A program made the translations under genes and the position numbers. From positions 248,001-312,000 of the forward strand of contig NHNW01000048.1 of the NCBI GenBank assembly GCA_002786025.1: a DNA stretch of 64,000 nucleotides. Reading direction: 5' to 3'. Origin of the DNA: Zasmidium citrigriseum (lineage: Eukaryota; Ascomycota; Dothideomycetes; Mycosphaerellales; Mycosphaerellaceae). Below the pieces are notes generated by a model. The model saw only the letters and a list, made by a program, of their open reading frames with translations, was not told the origin of the DNA and searched no databases. Shown here piece by piece: positions 52,113-63,350 of the stretch. The first letter of the stretch is position 1, and each line of letters opens with the position of its first letter.

Positions 52113-55100
52113 CTATTCCTCATCCTCGTCACCCTCATCATCTTCCTCATCTTCCTCATCTTCCTCCTCGTCATCGTCCTCGTCATCATCCCCTTCTGGC
52201 TCCTCCAATCCATAGTCGTCCTGGAAGAACTCGAGTGGCTTCGCATCCACCTTGAAGCCTGCCTTTCCGAAATTCTCGACCATCTTCTCCTGCATCCCTG
52301 TCGCACACGTAACCACCAAATTCGATCCTTTAGGATCAAACAGCGGGACCAAATACTTCTGAATCGCCGCCTGCACCTGCTCTGGACCAACTTGCATGAT
52401 CTTCTTCAACGACTCCTTGGGGTAATCTTTGCCGACACCTCGCAAAACTTGGTTCGTGAAAGACTCATCCGCGGCGATGCCCATAGTGGGTGCATTATCA
52501 GCCATTTCGTAGACGATCTCGCCCACGGCAGCTTCAATGGAGAGTTTCTTGAGGGGCTTGGTGCCATTCGCATACCCCTCGATCTCTTCTTTGCCAGCCA
52601 TGAAGGCTTTGTAACAGTCCGGCGAACGGTCGATCCAGAAATTGATCTTACCGTTCTCGATCGACTTGCGGATCGTGGCGCCGTAGGCGAGACCTGTGCC
52701 GCGAACGGAACTCCAGAGGGGTCCCTCGACGGCGCTGACGAAGGCGATGGCGACTTCAAGGGCGGGGACATCGGGGTGGTCGAAGGTGTCGGGGCCGTTG
52801 GTTGTGATGAGGCCGTAGGAGCCGTCGATGGCGGCGATGGGGACGATGTAGGCTGCCGAGCCAGTCTTCTTGCCGATTTCGGATCTTGTTGCTTTGACGT
52901 CGTCGAGGGGCTCGAGGGGTTTGCTGAGGTCAAGGCCTTCAGTGAGTTTACGCCAGGCGGAGATAGGGTTGGGGAGTTTAGTCAAGTCTGCGGCGACGTA
53001 AGCGCGGAAGTTCTCTGGGCGATGGAGGGTTTCGCAGAGGGTTTGAAGTTTGGAGATGACGGCTTCTGGGTCTTGTTTGAGGAGCTTGCGGAGGCGCTTG
53101 AGGTAGAGGGTCTTGGTGAGGGTGCTTGTTGCTCGAGTGTTGCCCTTCCGGTTGGCGTTGATGACGGTGTTGACTGCGAAGGCCATGGAGTCTCCTGCTC
53201 GCTTCTCTGCTGGAAGGTCTGCCAGCAACTTCGTCAAGGAAGCGTGTAGGCGGACTGGGTCGTGGATGGCGTCGAACAAGACGGTTCGAATGTATGAAAT
53301 GACGTTCTCGTAAGACTCTGGCTCGGTGCGGACACTCAGGCTCAACATCTGCTGATTGCCGCGGGCACTATACATCATGTATGAGATGGTCTCTCTCTCA
53401 AGCTGAAAGACCAGATCTTCGAACTCTATACGCTTGCCGTCGCGGTTGACTGGCGTGGTGAAGAGGTTGGCAAGGTAGAGGCTCAAAACGGGTCGCAGTT
53501 CGTCGGGGATGGCAGCAGTACCAATAAGCAGGCGGATCTTGACGAAGTTGGAGGGAATGTGCTCGAAGTGTATGAAGAGAGGTGATCCATCGTCTGCCTT
53601 GTCGATGATCTTTTGCATGTCGTTGTCGAGAGACCCCATCTTCCGTGCCGCGCCAGATCGTGCTGTCACTGTATCAATGAACGGGACTGATTCGGCTCGT
53701 GGGACTGGGAACTGTTCTAGGAGCGAGTCGGGTATGACTTGTCCGTTCTTCGCTTTGGCTTGATCAAGCGCTTCTGCGAGTTTCTTGAGGCCATCTTCGC
53801 CAAGTCGCTCCTGTTGTGCCTTGACTCGGGCTTTCTCGTCGGCGGTGTTCTTCTCTTGAAGCTCTTTGGAGGGCACGCCCAGCACACAGACGTGGTGGTT
53901 GTCGACGAAGAGCTTGATGAGCGTCTCCTTCCATTGCTGTTCAGACCAGGCAGCAACAGTGTCAATATCTCGAAGACTCTCCAGGTCTTTCAGATTCCGG
54001 CCATCTCTGCTGCTGAAGCAGTGATCCTCGATCAGGGGTTGCGTGAAGAAGTCTTCAGCAGCTTCGGCCCGTTCCTTGAGCTGTCTCTTCTCCCGCTTGA
54101 TGCAGTCTTGTAGGTAGTCCATGTCGAGTGGCTTCTCCGCAGTCTCTTTCAAGACTTCGATCAAGCGCTTGTAGACCTCCTCGAGACGCTCAGTCTCTAC
54201 AGATGCTAGATCGAACCAGATGACCACGTCTGGGCGAGTCTCTGTCTCGTAGTAGACCGCACTGCAAAGCTGCTCTCGCTCGACCAAAGTATTCTCCAAG
54301 ACACCCACAGAGCTGTTGGCCAGATAGCTCAAGAGAACGGCGAGGGCGGCGTTGCCAACGGAATCGTCACAGTTGGGTCCCAGGAAGCCTACAGTGATTT
54401 CGCCCATTGATTCATCTTCTTCAGGAAATTTGATGGTGTCGACTTTCGTTTCCGTAAGACGTGGAGTGGGCTTTGAATCAACCCACGGTCGTCGGAATGG
54501 TGCTTCGAGAGGTGGCACATCATCAATGATTGTCGACTCAAAATCATCGAGGATCTGTAGTAGCTCGTCGTGATCAATCTCGCCTGTAATGATGACTCTC
54601 AAGTTCTTTGGTTGATACATCTCCTTATGATAGGCTCGAATGCGGTCAGCAGTCAGAACTCGCAGTTCTTTGGTCATTCCACCGGTCTCAGACCTGAAGC
54701 CGTTGCCTTCTGGATACATCAGGATTCGCCTCTGCAGCTCCATCAAATCTGCCGAGCTGTTCTCTCTTCCTTGCATCTCTGAATAAACCACACCAGCATC
54801 GTGCCCAGTGCCATCGATATGGTGGACCTCAGTGTAGCAAGCAGCATCCGTCATAGTAGGCACAATGAGGTGTTCGAGATAAACAGGAAGAATGTGTGCA
54901 AATCCTTCCCACCCAGCAGTCTTGAGTGAGTATGAGGTGTAGTCGGTCGCAGTCCCGGCATTTGTAGTACTAAATGCTCGTGATGAGAGTCGATCTAGCA
55001 GGCCCGTGTATCTATAAGTTTTTGATCCCATGAAGACCAGATGCTCCAGGGTGTGTGGTGATCCAGAATTGTCATTGATCTCGGTAGCCAGTGCGAACTC

Positions 55101-55247
55101 TCCCTCCACCTTGGGCCCCTTCCTGTCCACCACTGCAACTCGCATGCCAGTCCTAGTAGACTCATATTGGGTGATCTTGACCGGTGCATAGTCGATCTGC
55201 AAATTCTGGATGGTTTTGAACCGTGGCTGCATCTTGGAGGCCGGCAT
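52113..55247 (-). CDS. M16 (insulinase/pitrilysin) family zinc metalloprotease with acidic tail
   Basis: One exon of 1044 residues. The inverted zinc motif HxxEH is present as HTLEH at 65-69, with the distal zinc-ligand Glu in VVYSEMQGREN. The order of domains follows the large single-chain M16 proteins: an active N-terminal half and an inactive homologous C-terminal half. It most resembles the fungal cytosolic group of yeast YOL098C (SDD3) and S. pombe SPAC3H1.02c, which lack a targeting signal; none is seen here. The last 30 residues are almost all Asp and Glu, an extension beyond the catalytic fold. Substrate unknown. A plus-strand frame of 381 codons inside is an antisense shadow. The next gene, IES1, is divergent, 594 bp away. 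Confidence 0.93.
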   Translation of the reverse strand: MPASKMQPRFKTIQNLQIDYAPVKITQYESTRTGMRVAVVDRKGPKVEGEFALATEINDNSGSPHTLEHLVFMGSKTYRYTGLLDRLSSRAFSTTNAGTATDYTSYSLKTAGWEGFAHILPVYLEHLIVPTMTDAACYTEVHHIDGTGHDAGVVYSEMQGRENSSADLMELQRRILMYPEGNGFRSETGGMTKELRVLTADRIRAYHKEMYQPKNLRVIITGEIDHDELLQILDDFESTIIDDVPPLEAPFRRPWVDSKPTPRLTETKVDTIKFPEEDESMGEITVGFLGPNCDDSVGNAALAVLLSYLANSSVGVLENTLVEREQLCSAVYYETETRPDVVIWFDLASVETERLEEVYKRLIEVLKETAEKPLDMDYLQDCIKREKRQLKERAEAAEDFFTQPLIEDHCFSSRDGRNLKDLESLRDIDTVAAWSEQQWKETLIKLFVDNHHVCVLGVPSKELQEKNTADEKARVKAQQERLGEDGLKKLAEALDQAKAKNGQVIPDSLLEQFPVPRAESVPFIDTVTARSGAARKMGSLDNDMQKIIDKADDGSPLFIHFEHIPSNFVKIRLLIGTAAIPDELRPVLSLYLANLFTTPVNRDGKRIEFEDLVFQLERETISYMMYSARGNQQMLSLSVRTEPESYENVISYIRTVLFDAIHDPVRLHASLTKLLADLPAEKRAGDSMAFAVNTVINANRKGNTRATSTLTKTLYLKRLRKLLKQDPEAVISKLQTLCETLHRPENFRAYVAADLTKLPNPISAWRKLTEGLDLSKPLEPLDDVKATRSEIGKKTGSAAYIVPIAAIDGSYGLITTNGPDTFDHPDVPALEVAIAFVSAVEGPLWSSVRGTGLAYGATIRKSIENGKINFWIDRSPDCYKAFMAGKEEIEGYANGTKPLKKLSIEAAVGEIVYEMADNAPTMGIAADESFTNQVLRGVGKDYPKESLKKIMQVGPEQVQAAIQKYLVPLFDPKGSNLVVTCATGMQEKMVENFGKAGFKVDAKPLEFFQDDYGLEEPEGDDDEDDDEEEDEEDEEDDEGDEDEE

Positions 55248-55841
55248 GATGAAGAAACTGAGTCCGAACAGACTCAGAAGCTTTCGTCTCGCAGATACTA
55301 TATTGCCGGTTTATCCAGGCCGATTCGATGGTGATTGTCTTGAAGATAGATGGTGTGCTGACTGATTGCTGGGTGAAGACTTCGGCAAACGAATAGCAAC
55401 GCCGCCACCTTGTCAGCTGCGTCTCGGCAGGCTGGTATCTCGACCAACGTGTGGTTCTCAGAATTAGTCGTGGTCAGCTGGCCGTATCAGAGGGAGGTGT
55501 GGTTACGGGAGAAGAGTTTGTAGCCATCTGGTTGGGTCATTGGCGAGGACGGGCGTCGTCTAGGTTTCTATACAGGACCCACTTTGTCGCTCCAGATCGG
55601 CATCGGAAAGCTGGAAGGCACGAGCGAACAGCCACGTAAGGTGGGCAGGAGCGAGCATTGGCGACTTCCCATCTCGTGCGCCTCTTGTCCTTCTCACCTG
55701 CCACCGCCATGCGCAATTGCCCAAACATCTTCACTGCCCACAATCGATAGCGACGGCGATGAAGGAACGACCACGCGACGCTTACTTTATCTGATCATCT
55801 GAATCGCCTGGGTGCGTTTGAAACACGATTAACCTTGCGCC
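55248..55841. promoter_or_regulatory. Divergent M16 protease / IES1 intergenic region
   Basis: This 594-bp interval holds both promoters and leaders. No TATA element is clear, and no other gene is seen. Confidence 0.4.
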
Positions 55842-58407
55842 ATGGCCTCCCTTTCGAGCATCTTACACCCGGAGGACGCCGACTCCTCGTCCGCTCCTCC
55901 ACCGCCTGCACCACCGCCCGCCGCCGACCAAGACCCAATGCCCCCGCGAAAGAAGCTCGACGAGCCCGCCGATGACGATGCTGTCGCGACCCCCAAGGCC
56001 GAGAGCTCCAAGGCCCCGGACAATGGCGATGGCGACGAGCCTGCGTATACCTCGACCACCACCTCGACCCGCCGCAATGCCAGTGGAGCAACATCGTCTG
56101 TGTATTCAGGAAACAAGATACGGCATCTGAAGAAGGAAGATGGCATTCCTCTGTGGAGGAAGGATATCCAGTTTGACTTCTTGGAGCTTGTCTTCCACGA
56201 CAAGACCAAGTGCTTCACCAAGTACAGCGACAATTCCAAGGGACACACGTTTGCAGACATCTACATCGACGCCATGGCCAAGAGCAGCAAGTGCAGCAAG
56301 ATCTTGAAGGAGAAGCTGCTGCAGGATCAAGATGGCGCTATTAGTATGGCCATGGTGTGCCTGCTGGTTAACGTGGGCCGAATGAACACCACGTTGAATT
56401 GTGAGAATGCGTATAGAGGGTGGAGGAGGAATTGCAGCTAACATGTGGGACAGTCTTCCCTGAGATGCGCGCTCAGCTTCGAACATACCACTCGATCCCA
56501 GCATTACAAGCCCACCAAGATCCGAACGCTTACAAGCAGCTCCAGGACGCTCCTCGACTCAAATCCATCCTCAAAGGTGCCACTGAAGATGAGCCTCAGC
56601 CGAGTACGATGGAAGACATCAAAGCCGCATCCATCCCACGCACCAATCCCGTCAATCTCATCTTCGTCATGAGTCAATATGCCCCAAAGATCAGCGAAGT
56701 CCATTTCCCACCTCCGCGAGATTTCTTCGATCTCGTCATGAGGTCGAGCTTGAGCAGCGCGAGCAGAGCCAAAGCTTTCCTCTGGCTGATCTGGTGGTAT
56801 CTTGAGAGTGATTTCAGCGCCGCAGACAGCGAGCGGAATCCATTCGGTCCTGGACAGTACGGCGAGGGCGAGGAAGGAACGGACGTCTTGCCTTTGAAGG
56901 TGCCCACTCTGGAGAGTCTTACTGAAGAGCAGGCAGATCTGGAGAACGTGGACACTGAAGAGGAGAAACATTTTGGAGAGGTCAAGAGGAAAGAGCGGAT
57001 AGCCATATTGGCCAGCGAGCCTAGTCCGGCCATGACTGCCCTCAAGCGCGCTCGTAAGGAGAAAGGCTTGACAACAGGCCATGGCGTGCATGCTAGTGAC
57101 GATGAGGGTAGTGAGGCTGGATACTATAGAGGGATTCGTAAGTCCAGAGTCGAGCACCTTGCTGGTCCCCCGCTAAGCCATATTTTGTAGCCACATCTGT
57201 TGGAAGAAGCGGTCTGCAGCACGAGACAGGCAGCGAGTACACTCGGTCGCCTTCGCCAGTGGCATCGAGGGGCTTCCATGCGGTGAACACGAAGCCGGTA
57301 GGTGACATGCGCATCAACAACCTCCTTAATAGCGACGACTACGGGCTCGACCAATCCCCGCCCCACCAAGCTCAGCCAGCACCTCCTCCAGTCAAGAAAG
57401 GACCTGGTCGAGGGAACTGGCGACGTCACAAGAAGACGGACAATCAGGCCCAGGCAAGTGTATCACGCACAGGCCAAGATCATGTCCCACTTTTGCCAAA
57501 CACTGGCCAGCTCAGCTTCGTTAGTGACGGGCCGCCGATGATGACACAGTCGGGTTTGAATTCAGGCAACAAGCTGGCTGCTGCAACAGGACTGTCACCG
57601 GGCTCGAATCTTTCTTTCCAAACACCGGCTACTCGAGATCATGTACCGACTCCTTCATACCAGGCACAGAAGCGGCACCGCGGCATCACACAGCACCAGT
57701 CTGCGGTTATCAACCACCGCAAGCTTCAGATTGACTACACGCTCGACAGACAAGTACGGAAGGCTCATGAGCGGGCTCGAGATAAACGCATGGCGGAGAG
57801 TCCTATCCTCAGAGCTTGGAAGCGCGTTCGATACATGCCGGCAGATTACGACTCCGAAGAAGAGGCCATCAAGGTCCGCAAAGCCAAAGACCGGGCCGAG
57901 AAGAACGACGACGAATGGCGAACCTTCCATCGTGGGAAGGAGAACGATGACTTCTTGGAGAACGTTGACCTCTGGCGGCGGCCGCGTCTGCTGTATGCCG
58001 GGTTTGCTCGTGTCAATGGCGAGCCATCGGATGTTGGCGAAGAAGCCAAGTCACTCGCGCAGACGTTTAGGCGCTGCTCGAGACGAATGGAGAGATGGCT
58101 AGATGTGGACCTACCGGGTGCGCCCATCATAAGACGGAGGAAGCTTGCACAGGAAGGACGCTTGAAGCCGAGCCATCGTAGGAGCGCGCCAACGATTGAT
58201 CAAGACGGGATGGAAGTTGGCGAGACGAATGCCCGAGGCAAGATGCATCGGCGGAGGAGTGCCAAAGGAACAATCAAAGCGGATCCTGACCCTGATGGTG
58301 ATGAGGACGAGGAGATGGGAGAGCTGGATCAAGAGGATAGAGATCTGCTTGGGGAAGTGGATGCCGATGAGAGTGAAGAAGACGAAGACGAAGATATGGA
58401 TGATTAG
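55842..58407 (+). CDS. INO80 chromatin-remodelling complex subunit Ies1
   Basis: Exons 55842-56400, 56454-57137 and 57191-58407 encode 819 residues. After a disordered N-terminus, IRHLKKEDGIPLWRKDIQ, FLELVFHD, FADIYIDAMAKSSKCSK and MAMVCLLVNVGRMNTTLN|FFPEMRAQLRTYHSIP match the conserved domain of fungal Ino eighty subunit 1, the intron falling within it. Further conserved parts are RTNPVNLIFVMSQYAPKI and FLWLIWWYLE. The C-terminal half is basic with ILRAWKRVRYMPADYDSEEE and a long acidic end (EDEDEDMDD). In yeast, Ies1 associates with the INO80 ATPase that repositions nucleosomes and exchanges H2A.Z. It is therefore nuclear. Divergent from the M16 gene. Identification rests on the first 250 residues and is good. 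Confidence 0.85.
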
Positions 58408-58799
58408 GGGCCGCTTTTCTGGGACTCAGGACCAGGACTTGTGGAGATCGGGAGATGCATTTCTTGGATGTATCTCTAGAGCACCATTGTACAAGACGAA
58501 AGATGGGAAAAGCGATTACGACTGCCTGACTGTTTCCGGTGCGTATTAGGAATGAAGCACGAAGCGGCGGTGAAATCGGCATCAGTGGAACAGCATCACG
58601 ACTGCCCCTGCGGCTTGTAATCGCGACTGCTCTACCGTCTGCCCTCAGACTTGCGCACGACAACAACAATTTCGCGTCCACGCCTAACGCTGCGCACGCC
58701 ATTCGTTCGTCAACAGTCCTACAACTCCATCACTATCGCCCTCGAACCCCATGCCTCTGGGATTCCGCTCCGTGCCCGTTCCCACGATTCATCAAACGA
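58408..58799. other. Downstream region of IES1
   Basis: This is a probable 3' UTR and spacer. No separate gene is recognised. Confidence 0.35.
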
Positions 58800-59669
58800 G
58801 CGCACGTCAGATCCTGGCAATGCAGGCAGCAGATCGTCCGCCACATTCTCGTTAATATCGATATAGAGCCTCTTCTACTGGAAAGGGTAGACCGAGTTAA
58901 CTCAATCAGTCTGCCCGTGGAGCAACTTTCGATTGACATGGAACCTCGCGAATACAACTTTCCTTCGCTCGGCGTCAACTTGGAAGTTGGCGTCGCCCTC
59001 GAGATTGTGGAGAGCCTGCGAACGGGGACATTCATAGACCTGCTTGCATAAGAGCAAGACGGCCTGATTGTGCGCACACTGCTTTCCGTCGGGCATGCTG
59101 TCGCCGAGTCGGAAAGGGTGAGGAACATGCACCTGCCACGTATCGCCTTCTGCGGACATCTGCCCGACGACTTTGGACTCGTTGGAAGTAATTCAACAAG
59201 AGCTCGCACAGATCGCACGTTAAGTGCCATAAGGAGATACGGAGCGGCAGTCGGACTGCAACAATACCCCAGCCGGCTCATCTATGCGTCAGTGGAAGCA
59301 TGCAGCGCCAGACGCTTTTGTAATCCAGATCCGCTATCAGGGGTCGTCTTGCCCGCTTTTTCAATTCCGGGTCATGCCATCGATCACTGTCCTGGAGCTT
59401 AAGCTGCATCCGCCTGAATGCTTCTGGTATCGTCACCTGAGCAATATGATTCTTTGGCTGGCTCGGCCCGGTGAGAAGGACGTTTGGCGCTTGTGGAGTC
59501 TCTGTGGGATGAGGCGCTTTTGCTGCCCCTGCAAGACTTGCGGAGGCTTGGACAGGTACGTAAACGCGGAGAGAGTTATAGGACTTCACGGTATGAGATT
59601 GCTGACCTCGTCATGCAGTGTGGACTCCGAGAAGGGGATGAGCTGGTTTTGGAGCCGCTTGAGCCTTGA
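58800..59669 (+). pseudogene. Possible decayed gene with ubiquitin-like (SUMO/Rad60-like) C-terminal domain
   Basis: Protein-like plus-strand fragments occur in order but in changing frames: HILVNIDIEPLLLERVDRV up to FIDLLA, broken by TAA at 59049-59051 and continuing EQDGLIVRTLLSVGHAVAE; then TTLDSLEVIQQELAQIA; then WKHAAPDAFVIQIRYQG and LFQFRVMPSITVLEL; then SLWDEALLLPLQDLRRLGQ joined over a clean intron (59556-59618, GTACGT, branch GCTGAC, GCAG) to CGLREGDELVLEPLEP and a stop. The last pieces follow the strand-helix-strand order of a SUMO-like beta-grasp fold, ending in the usual GL-x-x-GD-x-L turn. I could not join the fragments with consensus introns without a frame error, so this is either decayed or has a splice pattern I missed. 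Low certainty. Confidence 0.35.
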
Positions 59670-60363
59670 GTCGATCGTTTCGCTATCTCAATCGATCTTG
59701 ACTTCCGAAAGCTGCGCCCTGTGACTCGCTCGGGGCTTGTTGTAGGGACGATTATCAAGATCTCATCTGTATGGGAATACCAGGCGTTTAGAAATCTGAG
59801 TCTCACTTACCCCTGATGTTACAGCCTGCAGGTATTCGATGGCCGCCACTATCACTCCGTTTGCACAGTCAACGATCTGTATCTCGTTCAGAATCTGCTC
59901 CCCTTTCCACAAAGATCCCATCTCTTCGGACCCAAATAAGTACGTCAACCTCAAGACCTCAATCAGCCATTCATTTCCGGAGAACAGTCCACATCCCCAT
60001 GGATGCCACGAGCACCATGGGATAACGAGCGGCATCAAATCCGATCCCTCCCACGACAGTCAATGACACTCTTAATGCTACTACTATGACCGAGGCCTTG
60101 CAGGCTGTGACCATCATCCAATTCATGGTGGCCGTCCCGCCCGAAGTCATGGCATGCGTGAAGGGCTGCGGCCTCCTGGCTTTTTTCTCCGGGACTCCAA
60201 ACATGACCTCCACGATCGGCGCTGCGATTAGAGCTATGGCCGACAGCATCTCCATGACGCTGAGCGCCTTGCAAGCCGTTTCTGTTATACAGGTACGCAA
60301 GCTTGAAGAGCATTAGTCTTCCACGCTGGGGAACGAGGTCAAGCGTTGCTATGGCCTTCCCTA

Positions 60364-60515
60364 TCGTGCACGTCCACCGGGAGGGACCGCGCACGATCAC
60401 GTGACGCCTTCGCTAACTCCACCTCCATAGCCAAGTAAAAGGCTCCACTTTGTGCTCCACCTCTTGTGTGCACGTCCACCGGGAGAGACCGCGCGGCCTC
60501 TCCCGGTGGACGTGC
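60364..60515. repeat. Repeated GC-rich hairpin sequence
   Basis: GCACGTCCACCGGGAGAG at 60470-60487 and its exact reverse complement at 60498-60515 form an 18-bp stem around a 10-base loop (ACCGCGCGGC). A near-identical copy of the left arm with part of the loop lies 102 bp upstream at 60368-60392 with one mismatch, flanked by ATCGTGC and GCACGAT (60364-60370, 60391-60397), which are themselves inverted. It may be a remnant of a small inverted-repeat element. Confidence 0.85.
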
Positions 60516-61498
60516 GCAACGCACTGATCATCGGCGCGGATTGACTATATTCCGAGAGCATTGTGGACCAGTATAAGGTCCCGTGCTATAGCTAATTCCC
60601 TGGCTGCTTTTTACGTTGTTCGCTGTGCATCAAACTGCTTCAGAAATTGTATAGGCAGGCAGTCTAGTGCATACGTAAACGCCGCTGAGCTTGAAATTCC
60701 TTAATTCAACTTACCAAACCAAGATCTTTGTCGCTAACACCACTCAAATTTTGAGTGGATGAAACACAGGTCCGAAGCTATGTTGGCTTGTTCAAACATG
60801 AGCATTACAAGACTGCGTGACTGTAGCGCCTAATAGTGATGAGCAACATCATTTCCTTCCGTCATGTCCGTTAGAACAAATGCAGATCATTCCCCGGGCT
60901 CCAAGAGGTAGGAGTAAGATCGTCTATTATACGCAAGCAGGACTGACCAATTCTGTGTAGCCCGATTTTACTGCTCATCTGTGGAACCAATGACGACTTC
61001 AGGTTCGAGCTCCATGTCTGATGAGCTTGAACGCATCTTAAAGAACGAGCCAAAAGGTGAAAAGCGAAGAGTCTCGTGGTATAGAATGCAAATTACTGCA
61101 TCGGCGAAGCTTAGAAGCATAAGTGGACGACAAGGCTACCGAGGTCTGTGCGCGGCTGGCACTTGTCGCGCTTTCTCAAGCACTAACGAGCCTGATGGCC
61201 TCGTCTGCTCTATGCAGAATACTGGACACCAATGCACACTTACACCGCTTCCATTCTTTGCCTTTCGGTCTCTTTCCAACCTCAATCAACAGCATATCAC
61301 AAAGGACCGAAACGGCGCTAAAGAGCTCGGCTATGCCTCTATCCCTGCCACATCCTGGTCACTCATCCCTGTCACAAGTCGCAGCACCTTACTGACAGCC
61401 TAGAGAGCAGTGTATCTTCAACTGTTCGACTGACTTGCCCGATGGAAGTTCTCGATGGGGCTAGTTTCCTGCACAGACCAGGCAGTCTCGTCTTCCCA

Positions 61499-61506
61499 TA
61501 TTTAAG
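61499..61506 (+). promoter_or_regulatory. TATA-like element (TATTTAAG)
   Basis: It is located 117 bases before the start codon at 61623, with a CT-rich leader between. Confidence 0.45.
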
Positions 61507-61622
61507 AACCTACTCTCCGCTAGACTTGTTTGCTTTCGTCCTTCTCTACTTCCCACTCTCTTATTACTTGTCTGCTCAACATTTGGATCTCTCAAATTGC
61601 ACACCATCTCACTTCATCGACG

Positions 61623-62688
61623 ATGACGATGCTCACAAAGGCGGTAGGCCGTCGCCCCGATGGCGGATATACACTGTTTAACAAGAACCTGTACGATAGA
61701 TTTGGTCGGAGATTGTACTGTGCTGAAGCGGAGCGATGGGAACCTGGCCGATCCCACCACTTCACTACTAACGTGGGTGGCTCGATGAACCTGCAAGGAC
61801 AACGAACGCAACAGTTTAAATCAAGCCGTCGCTGCCGGTTTCACGGACCCAAGGTTACGAACGAATGGTTTGCGGCTAATGCGAAAGACGTATTGCCCAC
61901 AGAGCTTCTGTTGCCGGTGCTGGATGAGACCATTGAAGATCTGAGAAGCAATGACATTGACTGCAGCAAGCTTGAAGATTTCAAACGACAATTGGAGGAC
62001 GCTTCTACCGGACCACTTTCACTTTCACGAAGAGACAGTCCTGCGAGCGATGCAGAGCAAGCTGGAGATGTGCATGAGCATGTGGATGAAGAGAGAGCAG
62101 AAGGTTCGAACACAATGGACGCTGGACGCACAGCGCCAAGAGGCATTGTTATAGATCTTGGCGACGCGGACGATTCAGAGGAGTCCGACTCAGGAGAATC
62201 AATCCGACGCGTTCTAAACGAAGAGCCCGCCATGGACTGCGAAGGCCGGAACAATCAAAGAACAGGTGTTGTATGTGCGAGCATTGAGCCCAGCTATGCG
62301 CAAGTGCACTCCCGAGTTGAGACGCCTAGCAGTAAGTCGATCCATCTTAACATGCTTGGTCGGACGCTGAAAGCTAGCAACAGACAAAGCGCTCAAGCCC
62401 CGCTCTTTCCATGTCAATGTTAGAACCTGGAACAACAAGGATTTTGGAGTGACCGGTGGCCTTGTTGTCACGAACCGTACTACCGCGAGAGCCCTCGCAG
62501 CCATCATTAAAGAGCGGGTTCCATTCTTGGATATCATGAGCTTTCATCTTCGCGTCAAAGAGAAGTATATTTGGAACGGAAATTTTTCGAGCATAGATAC
62601 CGGCGTCGATCGGCCGATCTGTGAAGTACATCATCGCCATCTGAATTGCGACTGGGTTTCTGACCTCTCTATAGGCCGGTATACTTGA
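61623..62688 (+). CDS. Unrecognised orphan-like protein
   Basis: Exons 61623-62331 and 62384-62688, joined across a 52-nt intron (GTAAGT..AACAG), encode 337 residues. The N-terminal 110 residues look folded (GGYTLFNKNLYDRFGRRLY, RCRFHGPKVTNEWF), the middle is acidic and Ser-rich, and the second exon encodes a compact domain with KPRSFHVNVRTWNNKDFGV, TNRTTARALAAIIKERVP, FHLRVKEKYIWNG and HRHLNCDWVSDLS. No signal peptide, membrane helix or catalytic motif is visible. A TATA-like element sits 117 bp upstream. An in-frame upstream extension to 61530 exists, but it reads as leader. The splice restores one continuous frame and favours a real gene. Family unknown. Confidence 0.6.
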
Positions 62689-63350
62689 GGGAGCCGAGAT
62701 ACAACTCGACTACGCGAACGCTGACTGCAAGATCTACAATGGGGCCAATTAGTTTAGACGGTATAGGGCTGTCGATCAGAATCGAAGAGTGTCCGCAGTC
62801 GGACTAGGGAATGTGAGGGAGGTTAGCACTCGACAGCTCTGGACACCGGAACATGGATAGATAAGACATTGGTAGTTCGCTTAGTCTAGGTAACACATCC
62901 AAGCCAAGCCACTCTTCATAGTAGTTTTGTATTTCCATAATAGAGATCCGGATGGGTGTACTAGAGCATGCTATACAGGGCTCCTTACATATCGAGATAC
63001 TATCGTATAACCTTTCCCGTCATTCTGCAAGCCCTGCTGCAGAGTCCCACCAATGGGTCAAAGCTTTCAGTGGTCAAGCAGATTTCAGAGAGTCGCCTCG
63101 CGGCCTCCCGTACTATCGTGTAACTGCGAGTCTGTGTCCATGCACAGGTGTAGTCTTGGCGCCTGGTCTCCACCCTCTGGCTATAAATTGTCCTTCCTCG
63201 TTTTACTCTCTTTTGCGTCCATATTCTCACATCGATTTCCCTCTTACCCACATCGCCTCTTGCAAATGCTCTTGAGATTACTCTTCCTCTCCTTGGTTGC
63301 CTTGCCTTGGAAAGTCCTCCTTTTCCCACCGCAGCCGTTCGAAGGTCGCG
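62689..63350. other. Intergenic region
   Basis: This is the 3' UTR of the preceding gene and the promoter plus CT-rich leader of the next. A short frame at 63265-63409 starts MLLRLLFLSLVALPW, which looks like a signal peptide but leads nowhere; it may be an upstream reading frame or part of an alternative first exon. Confidence 0.4.
63182..63188 (+). promoter_or_regulatory. TATA box (TATAAAT)
   Basis: It is followed about 30 bases later by a strongly CT-rich leader, typical of a fungal start region. It lies 163 bp before the Met at 63351. Confidence 0.5.

Larger units (their letters stand above)
59670..61622. other. Region without a confident gene
   Basis: A frame at 60086-60316 encodes a hydrophobic 76-residue peptide, and frames at 60990-61403 and 61123-61395 have some protein character, but none has supporting signals beyond an ATG. 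A hairpin-forming repeat lies at 60364-60515. The composition is more AT-rich than to the left. Confidence 0.35.

Noticed and set aside
52104..53249. Plus-strand frame of 381 codons
   Set aside because: Antisense of the M16 protease C-terminal half; the hydrophobic start mirrors the acidic tail.
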